DNA from: Ignavibacteriales bacterium
Lineage (GTDB): Bacteria; Bacteroidota; Ignavibacteria; Ignavibacteriales; Ignavibacteriaceae
Reading direction: 5' to 3'
DNA length: 64,000 bases
NCBI GenBank assembly: GCA_016707585.1
Contig: JADJHL010000012.1
Coordinates: 62,001 to 126,000, forward strand
In this document: in pieces, positions 53,246 to 61,889 of the stretch
How positions within the stretch are numbered: the stretch's first letter is position 1
How the letters are laid out: each line of letters begins with the position of its first letter
The notes under the pieces: generated by a model
Seen by the model: only the letters and a program-made list of their open reading frames with translations
Databases searched by the model: none
Told to the model about the DNA's origin: nothing
Program-made: the position numbers and the translations under genes

Positions 53246-54553
53246 CTAATTATTAATTCTTTTCATCATTCCAATTCTGTGTTCATCACTATTTAAAGCT
53301 ATTCCACTATAATATATTCTTGTTTCGTTTTGTAATCTTAACCAATGCGGAAATGCTATCTTTGTAATAGCCCAATTGTTAGAGGTATTTTGATTAGTGA
53401 AGAAAGGATTATTTCCAGATTTTGTCCAGTTAAATCCATCCGAAGATGTTGCCATACCAAAACCTGATCCACTTGCATTTACATAGATCATCTTGAAAAC
53501 CGAATTATCATAAATAACTGCAGGATAAATTACTCCTGTTCCTTCCCAGCTTACAGTATTTTTAATAATTGGATTACCAGAAAACTTTGTAAAATTAATT
53601 CCATCTGTTGAAGTTGCTAATCCGATTCTATAATCAGGAGCATATCTTCCAAAATAGTATAAATAATAAACACCATTTTTCTTGACAACAGATGCAGAAC
53701 CAATCTGATATTCCCATCCTGTTGTACCATAAAGTATTGGTTGAGGGTACTTTACCCAATTAATCCCATCAATAGAAGTAGCCAAACCTATACTCCAACT
53801 TCCAAATTGATCTGAATATCCATAATAATACATCTTATAAGTACTATCATCATCCTTTATTACAGCACCAGGATGAACTGCCCAGGAATCCCAGCTACCA
53901 ACACTTCCTGGTTCTAAAATAGGATTTTGATATGGGCTATTCCAATGAATTCCATCATTTGATTCTGCATATAATCCATACTTATGGGCAGAATTTGAAA
54001 TGCCAAAATAATACATTCTATAAATGCCATTATCGATTAAAATTTGTGGTTGAGTAACACCGTAATAATCAAAATAGTTATTTGATGAAACTATAATCGG
54101 GTTAACAGCATAATCGATCCAATTATTATTAAATGGAACACCCCAGGTAACTGATATATAAATTGAACCCGTCCCAGAGCCTGTGGGGTTTAATGTAAGA
54201 TAAACTTGTGATGTAAAGCCAGCAAATATCTGAACCTCTGTTTCACCTGTATAAAGAACTAAACCACTATCATCTTCGGCATCAACCTTTAGATGCCATT
54301 CGCCTGCACTGATATTATCTAATAAGATATCTGCTGTGCTATCTGATTGAAGATTTAATAAACCTGTAATTGTTTGATGATTTTCACGGGTGAGAAATGC
54401 TTTAACAAATACTACACTTTCAGGTGCATTTTGTTTATCAATTTTGAGTAGAATCTTACCGGCATCCTTTGGTTCATTAGAGACAGGATCAGTGGTACAT
54501 CTATATGCAAATAAAATCGTAAATAAGGTGATAAGTACAACTAAATTTTTCAT
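53246..54553 (-). CDS. Lipoprotein with a GH43/GH32-like five-bladed propeller
   Basis: A 435-residue protein: signal sequence ending in FAYRC (Cys near residue 19), a beta-sandwich of about 110 residues, then a propeller built of recurring units of the type YRMYYFG...YGLYAESNDGIHWN, YKMYYYGYS...GLATSIDGINWVK, YYLYYFGRY...GLATSTDGINFTK and GMATSSDGFNWTK. These SxDGxxW repeats resemble the glycosyl-hydrolase-43/62-like or DUF377 families. Catalytic acids cannot be assigned with confidence, so binding rather than hydrolysis is possible. It stands alone with its own terminator. Confidence 0.78.
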   Translation of the reverse strand: MKNLVVLITLFTILFAYRCTTDPVSNEPKDAGKILLKIDKQNAPESVVFVKAFLTRENHQTITGLLNLQSDSTADILLDNISAGEWHLKVDAEDDSGLVLYTGETEVQIFAGFTSQVYLTLNPTGSGTGSIYISVTWGVPFNNNWIDYAVNPIIVSSNNYFDYYGVTQPQILIDNGIYRMYYFGISNSAHKYGLYAESNDGIHWNSPYQNPILEPGSVGSWDSWAVHPGAVIKDDDSTYKMYYYGYSDQFGSWSIGLATSIDGINWVKYPQPILYGTTGWEYQIGSASVVKKNGVYYLYYFGRYAPDYRIGLATSTDGINFTKFSGNPIIKNTVSWEGTGVIYPAVIYDNSVFKMIYVNASGSGFGMATSSDGFNWTKSGNNPFFTNQNTSNNWAITKIAFPHWLRLQNETRIYYSGIALNSDEHRIGMMKRINN

Positions 54554-54758
54554 GACGAGCCCCTATATAATAAATGTAATCGTAAACTAAAGGAAAATAA
54601 TCATCAATTTCAAGCAAAAAATAAAAATTAAATAATATTCTTTAAAACTTAGCTTGAAAGATTAACAAATTGAAATAAACCAAATGAATAAAGATTATTC
54701 TATTGATATAAATGTTAATTAGTAATCAGTGTTTTACTTAAACTCTAGGATTTTTATT

Positions 54759-55580
54759 TTAAAGAGATTTGATAATTCTTTTAACCAGTCTTGCAAAAGT
54801 ATCTTTAACTCTGTCCGCTGTTTCGGTTACTTCTGAGTGAGAAAGTTTTTGTGTTGATATTCCTGCGGCAAAATTTGTAATGCAGGATATTGCTGCTGTC
54901 TTCATTCCAAGGTAGGATGAATAAACTGCTTCATGTACTGTGGACATCCCAACTGCGTCTGCACCATATTTTGCAAAGAATCTTATCTCAGCGGGAGTTT
55001 CATAAGTTGGACCTTTTGTGTACCAATAAACTCCTTCTTTAATATTTATCTTTTCATCTAATGCAGATTTTTTTATTATGCTGTTTAGATCCGGTTGAGG
55101 CAGATTTATAGAATTATCTTTACCTGCAAGATTTGTTAACCCGATTAAATCAGTTAATTCTTTTTTTATTAAGATTCCATTAAAGGAGGTTGTTAACATC
55201 AAATCACCGGGAACAAAATTTTTATTTATTCCACCGGCTGCGTTTGTAAGTAAAAGATTTTTTGCCCCAAGTTTATGAGATATAAAAACAGGAATTATAC
55301 ATTCATTAATGTTATATCCTTCATAAAAGTGAACTCTGCCTTGAAACAGAATTACTTTCTTATTTTCATACTCAGCAAAATGTATTTTACCTTTATGCCC
55401 AACAACAGTTGAAACAGGATAACCGGGAATATCTGAAGTAGAAATTGATTTTATAATTTGAAGTTGATCAGCAAAATCCCCAAGTCCGCTGCCAAGAATA
55501 ATTGATAATTCTGGAATGAAAGGGGATTCTGATTTTAGAAAATCAATAAGTGTTTTGTATTTAAAATTTAAATCAACCAT
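54759..55580 (-). CDS. punA: Purine nucleoside phosphorylase (trimeric type)
   Basis: PNP splits purine nucleosides into base and ribose-1-phosphate. The 273-residue protein has the phosphate-binding LGSGLGDFAD, VVGHKGKIHFAEYENKKVIL, the GRVHFYEGYN histidine, TNAAGGINKNFVPGDLML and the MSTVHEAVYSSYLGMKT block of trimeric PNPs. It is the last gene of a four-gene salvage operon; its ATG overlaps the transporter stop by one base. Adenosine preference is not indicated. Confidence 0.94.
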   Translation of the reverse strand: MVDLNFKYKTLIDFLKSESPFIPELSIILGSGLGDFADQLQIIKSISTSDIPGYPVSTVVGHKGKIHFAEYENKKVILFQGRVHFYEGYNINECIIPVFISHKLGAKNLLLTNAAGGINKNFVPGDLMLTTSFNGILIKKELTDLIGLTNLAGKDNSINLPQPDLNSIIKKSALDEKINIKEGVYWYTKGPTYETPAEIRFFAKYGADAVGMSTVHEAVYSSYLGMKTAAISCITNFAAGISTQKLSHSEVTETADRVKDTFARLVKRIIKSL

Positions 55581-56938
55581 TAGAAGGAAAAGAATAATCC
55601 GCCTAATGTTGCAGTTAACAACGTAGTTAACGTTCCGCCAATCACAGCCTTTATTCCAAGTGCAGCAATATCAGATTTTCTATTTGGTGCAAGCGGTCCA
55701 AGTCCACCAATTTGAATTGCAATAGAAGAAAAGTTTGCAAATCCACATAAAGCATAAGTAATCATTAAAATAGTTTTTTCATTTACAAGTTTGCCAGCCT
55801 GAACAAAATTGCTCATATCAGAATAAGCAACAAATTCATTTAAAACTATTTTGGTTCCAAGTAAGCTTCCAAAAGTTAAAGCATCTTGCCAGGGTACGCC
55901 GATACCGTAAGCAAGAAATTGCAAAACTAATCCGATCATTAATTGAAAACTAAGTGGTTGACCAAAATGTAAAATCAAATAAGAGTTGAATCCAGTTAAA
56001 TCTCCAAGACCATTTAATAAATAATTTATCAATGCAATAAATGCAATAAATGCGATCAACATTGCACCAACATTTAGTGCTAATTGTAATCCATCGCTTG
56101 CACCATTAGCAGCGGCTTCAATAACATTACTTGAGTTTTTTTCAATCGCAACTTTAACAGATCCTTTAGTTTCAGAATCAGTTGTTTCGGGAATTAAAAT
56201 TTTACCAATCATCATTGCGCCGGGTGCAGCCATAAAACTTCCGCCAAGTAATTGAGTAGCAAACATTTGTTGTGCTTGTAAAAGCTCTACTCCGTGGGCG
56301 GCAGCATAAGCACTGCCAAGCATTTGAACGTAAGCAGCCATAACACCACCGGCAATTGTAGCCATTCCACCAATCATAATTGTTAACAGTTCGCTTTGTG
56401 TCATTCCTTTTATAAATGGCTTTATCATAAGCGGGGCTTCAGTTTGTCCGACAAAAATATTTGCTGTACAGGATAAAGATTCAGCGCCGCTTGTGCCCAT
56501 AACTTTTGCCATTACCCACGCCATTCCCTGAACTATTTTTTGCATCACTCCAAGATAGTAGAGAACAGACATCAGGCTTGCAAAGAAAATTATTGTTGGC
56601 AAAACCTGGAATGCAAAGAAGAATCCGAGATTACCTTCATTGCCTGGTGCGAGTGCAAGATTACCAAAAACAAATTTTGCTCCTTCAGTTGTAAAGTTTA
56701 ATATCAAAACAAAAACATAACTTACTGAATTAAAAAAATCTTTTGGCCAGGCAAGCGGAAAAAAGAATTGTCTTAATGAATCACCGCGAAGAATAAGAAT
56801 TGCAAAAATTATTTGAAGTACGAATCCTGAAACAACTAATCGCCAGTTTATTTTTTTCTTATTATTGGATAAAAGAAAAGCGATTCCAATTAATAATCCT
56901 AATCCAAAAATTCCACGAATGATTGATTCAAAATTCAT
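55580..56938 (-). CDS. Concentrative nucleoside transporter (CNT/NupC family)
   Basis: From ATG 56938 the protein has 452 residues and about nine to ten transmembrane helices. Family hallmarks are SLSCTANIFVGQTEAPLMIK, MATIAGGVMAAYVQMLG, ATQLLGGSFMAAPGAMMIGK and LCGFANFSSIAIQIGGLGPL. It imports nucleosides with a proton or sodium ion. A longer reading to 57010 would run inside the tdk gene and is rejected. It follows tdk by four bases and precedes pnp, so import and phosphorolysis are cotranscribed. Confidence 0.94.
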   Translation of the reverse strand: MNFESIIRGIFGLGLLIGIAFLLSNNKKKINWRLVVSGFVLQIIFAILILRGDSLRQFFFPLAWPKDFFNSVSYVFVLILNFTTEGAKFVFGNLALAPGNEGNLGFFFAFQVLPTIIFFASLMSVLYYLGVMQKIVQGMAWVMAKVMGTSGAESLSCTANIFVGQTEAPLMIKPFIKGMTQSELLTIMIGGMATIAGGVMAAYVQMLGSAYAAAHGVELLQAQQMFATQLLGGSFMAAPGAMMIGKILIPETTDSETKGSVKVAIEKNSSNVIEAAANGASDGLQLALNVGAMLIAFIAFIALINYLLNGLGDLTGFNSYLILHFGQPLSFQLMIGLVLQFLAYGIGVPWQDALTFGSLLGTKIVLNEFVAYSDMSNFVQAGKLVNEKTILMITYALCGFANFSSIAIQIGGLGPLAPNRKSDIAALGIKAVIGGTLTTLLTATLGGLFFSF

Positions 56939-56942
56939 ATTC

Positions 56943-57518
56943 TTACTCTTCGGTTGGAATGTAATGACACTTACGGCAGCGTGCTTCATAAACGTCTGCT
57001 GCGCCAACAATTACTCGTTCTGATGAAGTGGTTTTTCGTTGAGTTCTATCAGCAGGATTTCCACACTCAACACAAATTGCTAATGGTTTTGTAATATACT
57101 CAGCAATAGATAACAATTGAGGCATAGGTTCGAAAGGTACTCCACGATAATCCATATCTAATCCGGCAACGATAACTCTTTTACCTTCATCAGCAAGTTG
57201 GTTACAAACATTAATTAAATCGCTTGAAAAAAATTGTGCTTCATCAATTCCAATTACCTGTGCATCTTCCACAAGCTCTATAATTTCCTTAACATCTTTT
57301 ATAAGTATTGATGGAAGAGATTGTTCACTATGAGATACAATTGAATTTGAAGAATATCTTGTATCAATATTTGGTTTAAAGATTACAACTTTTTGTTTTG
57401 CAATTTTTGCTCTTCGTAATCTGCGTATTAATTCTTCAGTTTTTCCACTGAACATACAGCCGGCAATAACTTCAATCCAACCTGTTTCTCGTGGTACAGC
57501 GTGTGGTGTTGGTTCCAT
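56943..57518 (-). CDS. tdk: Thymidine kinase
   Basis: A 191-residue type II thymidine kinase. P-loop IAGCMFSGKTEELIRR near residue 19, VIGIDEAQFFSSDL near 92, and four structural-zinc cysteines in CVECGNPADRT and EARCRKCHYIPTEE at the C-terminus. It phosphorylates thymidine (and deoxyuridine) to the monophosphate. It lies one base after cdd, the first gene of the operon. Confidence 0.96.
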   Translation of the reverse strand: MEPTPHAVPRETGWIEVIAGCMFSGKTEELIRRLRRAKIAKQKVVIFKPNIDTRYSSNSIVSHSEQSLPSILIKDVKEIIELVEDAQVIGIDEAQFFSSDLINVCNQLADEGKRVIVAGLDMDYRGVPFEPMPQLLSIAEYITKPLAICVECGNPADRTQRKTTSSERVIVGAADVYEARCRKCHYIPTEE

Positions 57519-57519
57519 A

Positions 57520-57915
57520 TTATTTTTTTAAATCCTCATCTCCAAAAGCGTGTGGTAATAATTCTGATGTTTTAAAAACTTTATACTCTTCTTTGCTATT
57601 TGTGCAGATAATATCAATTTCACCGCAATGATCAAAAATAATTTGTCTGCAAGATCCGCAAGGTGTAATGAAATCCGGAGAATCACTTGCAATTGCAATG
57701 GCTTTAAATTTTCTTTCACCTTCAGACATTGCTTTAAATATTGCAGTACGTTCAGCACAAATAGATAAACCGAATGTGCTGTTTTCTATATTGTTGCCAA
57801 GATATAATTTATCATCTTGAGTTAACAGTGCTGCCCCAACATGAAAATTGGAGTAGGGAGGATGAGCATTTGATTTTGCTTCAACTGCTTTATGTGCTAA
57901 TGTTTTGTAATCCAT
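57520..57915 (-). CDS. cdd: Cytidine deaminase
   Basis: A 131-residue homotetrameric-type cytidine deaminase, which turns cytidine and deoxycytidine to uridine forms. The zinc site is complete: histidine replaced by cysteine in SICAERTAIFKA (the C-A-E motif) and PCGSCRQIIFD with PCxxC. YSNFHVGAALLTQ and GNNIENSTFGLS are the substrate-binding blocks. It is the first gene of the cdd-tdk-transporter-pnp operon; its promoter must lie in the 100-bp spacer that also holds a palindromic repeat. Confidence 0.96.
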   Translation of the reverse strand: MDYKTLAHKAVEAKSNAHPPYSNFHVGAALLTQDDKLYLGNNIENSTFGLSICAERTAIFKAMSEGERKFKAIAIASDSPDFITPCGSCRQIIFDHCGEIDIICTNSKEEYKVFKTSELLPHAFGDEDLKK

Positions 57916-57954
57916 AATTTTACCTTGAAAAATATTCTTTAAATAGTTTAATCA

Positions 57955-57998
57955 CAATGGCACACTGACAACACAGACCTGCCTGCCGGTAGGCAGGT
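57955..57998. repeat. Palindromic repeat with GCCTGCC core
   Basis: ACCTGCCTGCC-GGTAGGCAGGT (57977-57998) is an almost perfect 22-bp palindrome preceded by AATGGCACACTGACAACACAG. The inner part matches the core of the element at 6074-6092. It lies between the methyltransferase and cdd genes. Confidence 0.55.
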
Positions 57999-58016
57999 TT
58001 AACTGATCAGCACAGA

Positions 58017-58916
58017 TTAGGTCAATTTTTTTAAAATAATATAAAATGTTGGTGTAAAATATTGGTTCAACAAACCAATTTTATCATTTGCGATTTTAAT
58101 TATAACTTTATCAAGTTTTATAACTTTGCACAAAGCAATTAACTTAAGATGAAAATTGCTCCACACGATACCTTTGTTACCTTTAAATAATTCTGTTACA
58201 GAAAATTTTGTATGAAGTTTAATCTCAAAATCATTTTTAAGAAGATTTGTTACATCATTTAAAGAAAAAAGCTGGGCAATATCTGTACGATTATAATCAT
58301 CTTTACGAAAATATTTTAGAAAATATTTTTTAATCCAATCACGATTAAGCAAAGAGACTAATGGCAATCCAAAATGAGGATCAGCTATAAAATTAAATAT
58401 TGAAAATTTATTTGGAGTGCTTAAATATACTGTGCCTTTGCTCTTTAAAACTCTTTTAACTTCAGAATAAAATTCATTTACATCTGTAAGATGCTCAATT
58501 ACATCTTGAATAATTATTAAATCAAATGAATTGTCCGAAAAAGGAAGTTGAAGTGCGGAACCGTTAACTAACTTTGGTCCTGTCATTTCGAAGGAAGGCA
58601 GAAATCCGTTTTCATTATCCATTGAAGATTTCTCGCTCGAGGACTCACTCGAAATGACAAAGTTTTTTTGACGATTTAATCTTATCAAACTCAAATCAAA
58701 ACTAACAACAAAATTACCATCGGAAAAAACTTTAGATGTTCCACCTTCTCCAGAACCTAAATCAAGCACTATAAGATTTTTAGTTTGTAATTGTTGTTTG
58801 ATAACTGAGCTAACAAATTTCCCGCGATCAATAGAAAGTTCTCGTGCTTTTTTCCATCTTAAAAAATTTGGATGAGATTTCTCTAACCAAACAGGATTAT
58901 CTGGATTCACTTCCAT
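58017..58916 (-). CDS. SAM-dependent methyltransferase carrying an in-frame repeat insertion
   Basis: A 299-residue class I methyltransferase. SAM motif IVLDLGSGEGGTSKVF near residue 49, FDLS near 73, GSALQLPFSDNSFDLII near 119, and IEHLTDVNEFYSEVKRVLK near 142 are typical of Methyltransf_11/23 proteins. Between FDLS and GSALQ lies an extra block, residues about 87-112, encoded by a 77-bp palindromic repeat (58582-58658). The normal spacing of these motifs is restored when the block is removed. It overlaps the glycosyltransferase gene by 10 bp, suggesting a role in glycan or glycolipid modification. Confidence 0.85.
   Translation of the reverse strand: MEVNPDNPVWLEKSHPNFLRWKKARELSIDRGKFVSSVIKQQLQTKNLIVLDLGSGEGGTSKVFSDGNFVVSFDLSLIRLNRQKNFVISSESSSEKSSMDNENGFLPSFEMTGPKLVNGSALQLPFSDNSFDLIIIQDVIEHLTDVNEFYSEVKRVLKSKGTVYLSTPNKFSIFNFIADPHFGLPLVSLLNRDWIKKYFLKYFRKDDYNRTDIAQLFSLNDVTNLLKNDFEIKLHTKFSVTELFKGNKGIVWSNFHLKLIALCKVIKLDKVIIKIANDKIGLLNQYFTPTFYIILKKLT
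58582..58658. repeat. Palindromic repeat inserted in a coding sequence
   Basis: A 77-bp element with terminal inverted arms GTCATTTCGA (58582-58591) and TCGAAATGAC (58649-58658), inner text TCTCGCTCGAGGACTCACTC, and outer AACTTTG/CAAAGTT flanks (58570-58576, 58658-58664). On the minus strand the frame stays open and adds about 26 residues rich in Ser, Glu and Asp. GTCATTTCGAG-type repeats are, to my knowledge, common in intergenic regions of Bacteroidota and relatives; here one lies inside a gene. Confidence 0.75.
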
Positions 58917-59992
58917 TCAACTTTGCCAAAAAATGAGTTAAAGAAATTGATTACAATAAATACTTCAAATGCTATTTGCAGATAAATTATTTCGTAAAAC
59001 TTAAATGAATGGCCCAGAGTATTTTGATTTGTTATTACAATAAAAAAATCCATTACAAGTTTGGTTATAAACGGCAATGCAAAAAATGGATTCCAAAACA
59101 TAAGTAGAATTGAGAACAAAGAAATCAAATTTATCAAATGCCAGAATCCTAAAAATAATTTTTGCTTTAATAGATAATGAAAAGAGGTTTGTAAATGTCT
59201 TTTCTTCTGTCTAAAATATTCTGTAAAAGTTTTTGGTGGATCGGAAAAAACAAACGCATCGGATTCGAGAACTGTCCCGATTTTCATTTTATGTTTTACT
59301 GCTTCACGCAAAAGCAAATCGTCATCACCGGAAAGAGTTTCTGTTGTGTTTGAGTATCCACCAACTTTATCAAACGAACTTTTTCTAAATGCAAAACTTC
59401 TTGCTGCCGCAGAATATGGAATGTTTAATCCAACTGCTGAGATTGATAAAAATGTGTTTCTTAGATTTTCAAATGCAGATAATTTTTCTACAAATAAACT
59501 TCCACTTCTGATTGGTGCAACTCCAAAAACAAAATCATATCCATTTTCAAACGCACAGGAAATTTTAGAAAGCCAGCCGGATTCAGGTTTACAATCAGCA
59601 TCTGTAATAACAATAAAATCATTTTTAGAATTTTCGATACCAACTTGTAAGGCACCTTTCTTACCTGAATATTTTTTTCCAGAAGCTTCAATTAAAAAAT
59701 AATTAATCTTGCCTTTAATCCGTGATGAAATAATTTCTGAAGTTTTATCTGAAGAATTATCATCAACAATAATAATCTCGCAGTTTTCACGTGGATATTT
59801 TTGATTTTCAATTGAATCAATTAAAAATCCTATGTTTTTTTCTTCATCTCTGGCAGCAATTATTAATGATAGATGTTGTTTAGATACTGTTATAGAAGTT
59901 GTTTTATTTTGATGGACAAACCCATTAATAACGCTAAGGGTTAAAAAGGCAGATACGAATAAAAATATATATAACAAGTAGATAATTTCCAT
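58907..59992 (-). CDS. Family 2 glycosyltransferase, membrane-bound
   Basis: A 361-residue GT2 enzyme. N-terminal membrane helix (residues 2-24), then GT-A domain with LSLIIAARDEEKNIGFLIDS, EIIIVDDNSSDKTSE, FIVITDADCKPESGW (DxD-like metal site), SGDDDLLLREAVKHKM and QKKRHLQTSFHYLLKQK (the Q/RxxRW-like region in altered form). Two or three C-terminal helices follow. It resembles processive or lipid-linked GT2 enzymes. Its 3-prime end overlaps the methyltransferase gene, so both may build one surface glycan or glycolipid. Confidence 0.9.
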   Translation of the reverse strand: MEIIYLLYIFLFVSAFLTLSVINGFVHQNKTTSITVSKQHLSLIIAARDEEKNIGFLIDSIENQKYPRENCEIIIVDDNSSDKTSEIISSRIKGKINYFLIEASGKKYSGKKGALQVGIENSKNDFIVITDADCKPESGWLSKISCAFENGYDFVFGVAPIRSGSLFVEKLSAFENLRNTFLSISAVGLNIPYSAAARSFAFRKSSFDKVGGYSNTTETLSGDDDLLLREAVKHKMKIGTVLESDAFVFSDPPKTFTEYFRQKKRHLQTSFHYLLKQKLFLGFWHLINLISLFSILLMFWNPFFALPFITKLVMDFFIVITNQNTLGHSFKFYEIIYLQIAFEVFIVINFFNSFFGKVEWK

Positions 59993-60079
59993 TTTGAAAA
60001 TTTATCTTTTTAGTAAAATTGATTACGTTAATTAAAATATTTGATATGACACTTTTTTATTATGTTTCAAACATATTAC

Positions 60080-61399
60080 TCATCTAAGCAAAACCATCTT
60101 TTTTGTTTGAACAAAAGAGCCAGCCTTAAGTTGATAGAAATATATACCGCTTGGTAATGCAGAGTTTACAGTATACAATGTAGAATGAATACCTGCTTCT
60201 TTATACTCATCAATTAAGATTTCTATTTCTTCACCCAATACATCATATATCTTTATTGTTTGCCAACTTCCTATTGAAGATTTCCAACTAATTTTTGTGC
60301 TTGGATTAAATGGGTTCGGATAATTCTGAAGCAAATCATAATCAGGGATATTAAAATCTTTTTCTTCGATTACAGACGACGTAGAATCAGAAACATATTT
60401 TAAAATTATTCCTTTGTGATTATCCCCTGCAGAATACTCTCGGTTTTCTCCAACAGCAAATCCGTGTAAAGAATCAGTAAACACAATATCAAAAATTGAT
60501 GTGCTATCAAGAGTTTCTTTTTGAATCCAGGTTTTGCCAGAATCATTAGAGAAAATAAATTTTTTCTGAGGTCCCAAACATCCCCAAGCCTCGTTAATTG
60601 TTCTAAAAGAAAATCCAGTAGCAATACCAAAAAATCCGGGTTCGGTATATGTCCAATTTTCACCACCGTCATCACTTTGTGCAATGCCCGTCCCAAATTC
60701 AAAATCTCCACCAACACCAACAATATTTAATGAATCTATAAAATAAATTTCCTGTAAAGGCTCTGGCCCAACTGGTACTGCCAACCAGGTTGCACCAAAA
60801 TCTTTAGTCCTCCAGATTACACCCACTATATCGTGCCCACCTCCTGTTGCAAAACCATATTGAGGTGAGTAAAAATTAAAACTTGTTACCGGAAATAAAG
60901 AATACAAACTACTTTCAAATCTTGGAGTTTTCCAGGTCAATCCTCCATCGGTTGTTCCAAAAAATGCTGTTGGCCCACCACCAATCCATCCATTCAACGA
61001 ATCTAAAAAAAATATGGTGTGTAAAAAGATATTTTCAATTGGAAATAATTCCTTTTCCCACAACGCACCGCCATTACTTGTTTTGTGTATATAAGTTCCG
61101 TAAGGTTCAGTAAATTTTGACGATAATGCCCATCCCAAATTATTATTTAAGAAAAATATAGATTGTATTTCTTCAGTAACTTCTAAGTTTTGAACTTCCC
61201 AGGATTTACCCCCATTGGTTGTATGAATAACCACTCCAGAATCCCCTGATGCCCAGCAAGTAAGACTATCAATGCAAAATAAAGTAGTTAACCTTAGTTG
61301 TGTTGGGCTTTCCAGCATAACCCATTTGCCTTGGGCAATTGTGTTTGTTTGTAATGAAAATAAATTTATCAGAAGGAATAGAAGTATCTTATTTTGCAT
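60080..61399 (-). CDS. Asp-box (YCF48/BNR-like) protein with T9SS type A sorting domain
   Basis: From ATG 61399, which places the signal peptide first (NKILLFLLINLFSLQTNTIAQ), the protein has 439 residues. At least six SxDxGxxW-type Asp-box units are visible (TTNGGKSWE, TSNGGALWE, TTDGGLTWK, TKDFGATWL, SDDGGENWT, SNDSGKTWI), forming a propeller as in YCF48/sialidase-like proteins. The C-terminal 80 residues carry YPNPFNPSTKISW, IKIYDVLGEEIEILIDEYKE and SGIYFYQLKAGSFVQTKKMV, a T9SS type A sorting domain. It is therefore secreted and surface-linked. An earlier in-frame ATG at 61438 is rejected because it would displace the signal peptide. Confidence 0.88.
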   Translation of the reverse strand: MQNKILLFLLINLFSLQTNTIAQGKWVMLESPTQLRLTTLFCIDSLTCWASGDSGVVIHTTNGGKSWEVQNLEVTEEIQSIFFLNNNLGWALSSKFTEPYGTYIHKTSNGGALWEKELFPIENIFLHTIFFLDSLNGWIGGGPTAFFGTTDGGLTWKTPRFESSLYSLFPVTSFNFYSPQYGFATGGGHDIVGVIWRTKDFGATWLAVPVGPEPLQEIYFIDSLNIVGVGGDFEFGTGIAQSDDGGENWTYTEPGFFGIATGFSFRTINEAWGCLGPQKKFIFSNDSGKTWIQKETLDSTSIFDIVFTDSLHGFAVGENREYSAGDNHKGIILKYVSDSTSSVIEEKDFNIPDYDLLQNYPNPFNPSTKISWKSSIGSWQTIKIYDVLGEEIEILIDEYKEAGIHSTLYTVNSALPSGIYFYQLKAGSFVQTKKMVLLR

Positions 61400-61439
61400 G
61401 GTTACTATTAGCAATTTTAAAAATCTATATATAATCATT

Positions 61440-61889
61440 GCTCAATTTATTAAATTATTCAATAATAGACGTATTTTTTAACTTTTAGACAAGCAATGAT
61501 AAAAATATTTTTAATTTTTCTTTAAATATTTTTAGTAAATAAAGAAATTTTCATATAATTTTAATTTAAAATAATTATTGCTCTTTTAGACTTAAATTTC
61601 CAATAAATAATTCGATAACACTTTTAACAATTTTGAGTATAACAAGCACTTGTTTTTAACAATGTAAATTTTCTTCATTCAATCGGTACAGATAAAATAT
61701 GAATAAAAAATTACTCCGTATATCTAATCTGCTGTTTACTTTTATTGTGAATAAAAACTCATTTCGATATTTAACTTAACGATCAAAATAAATCTTAATT
61801 AAAAAATACCTCAATTTAGATGAATGCAAAATAATTTTAATAATGTTCTAATCATTTATTAACAACTAATACCTGTAAAAGGAGAATAC
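61440..61889. other. AT-rich divergent intergenic region
   Basis: About 450 bp separate the two divergent Asp-box genes. The stretch is very AT-rich and holds no supported ORF or repeat shared with other spacers. GGAG lies six bases before ATG 61890. Long A/T runs fit a strong promoter region but no box stands out. Confidence 0.5.

Noticed and set aside
56939..57010. Extended N-terminus of the CNT transporter
   Set aside because: It lies inside tdk and lacks transporter character; ATG 56938 gives the normal N-terminus.
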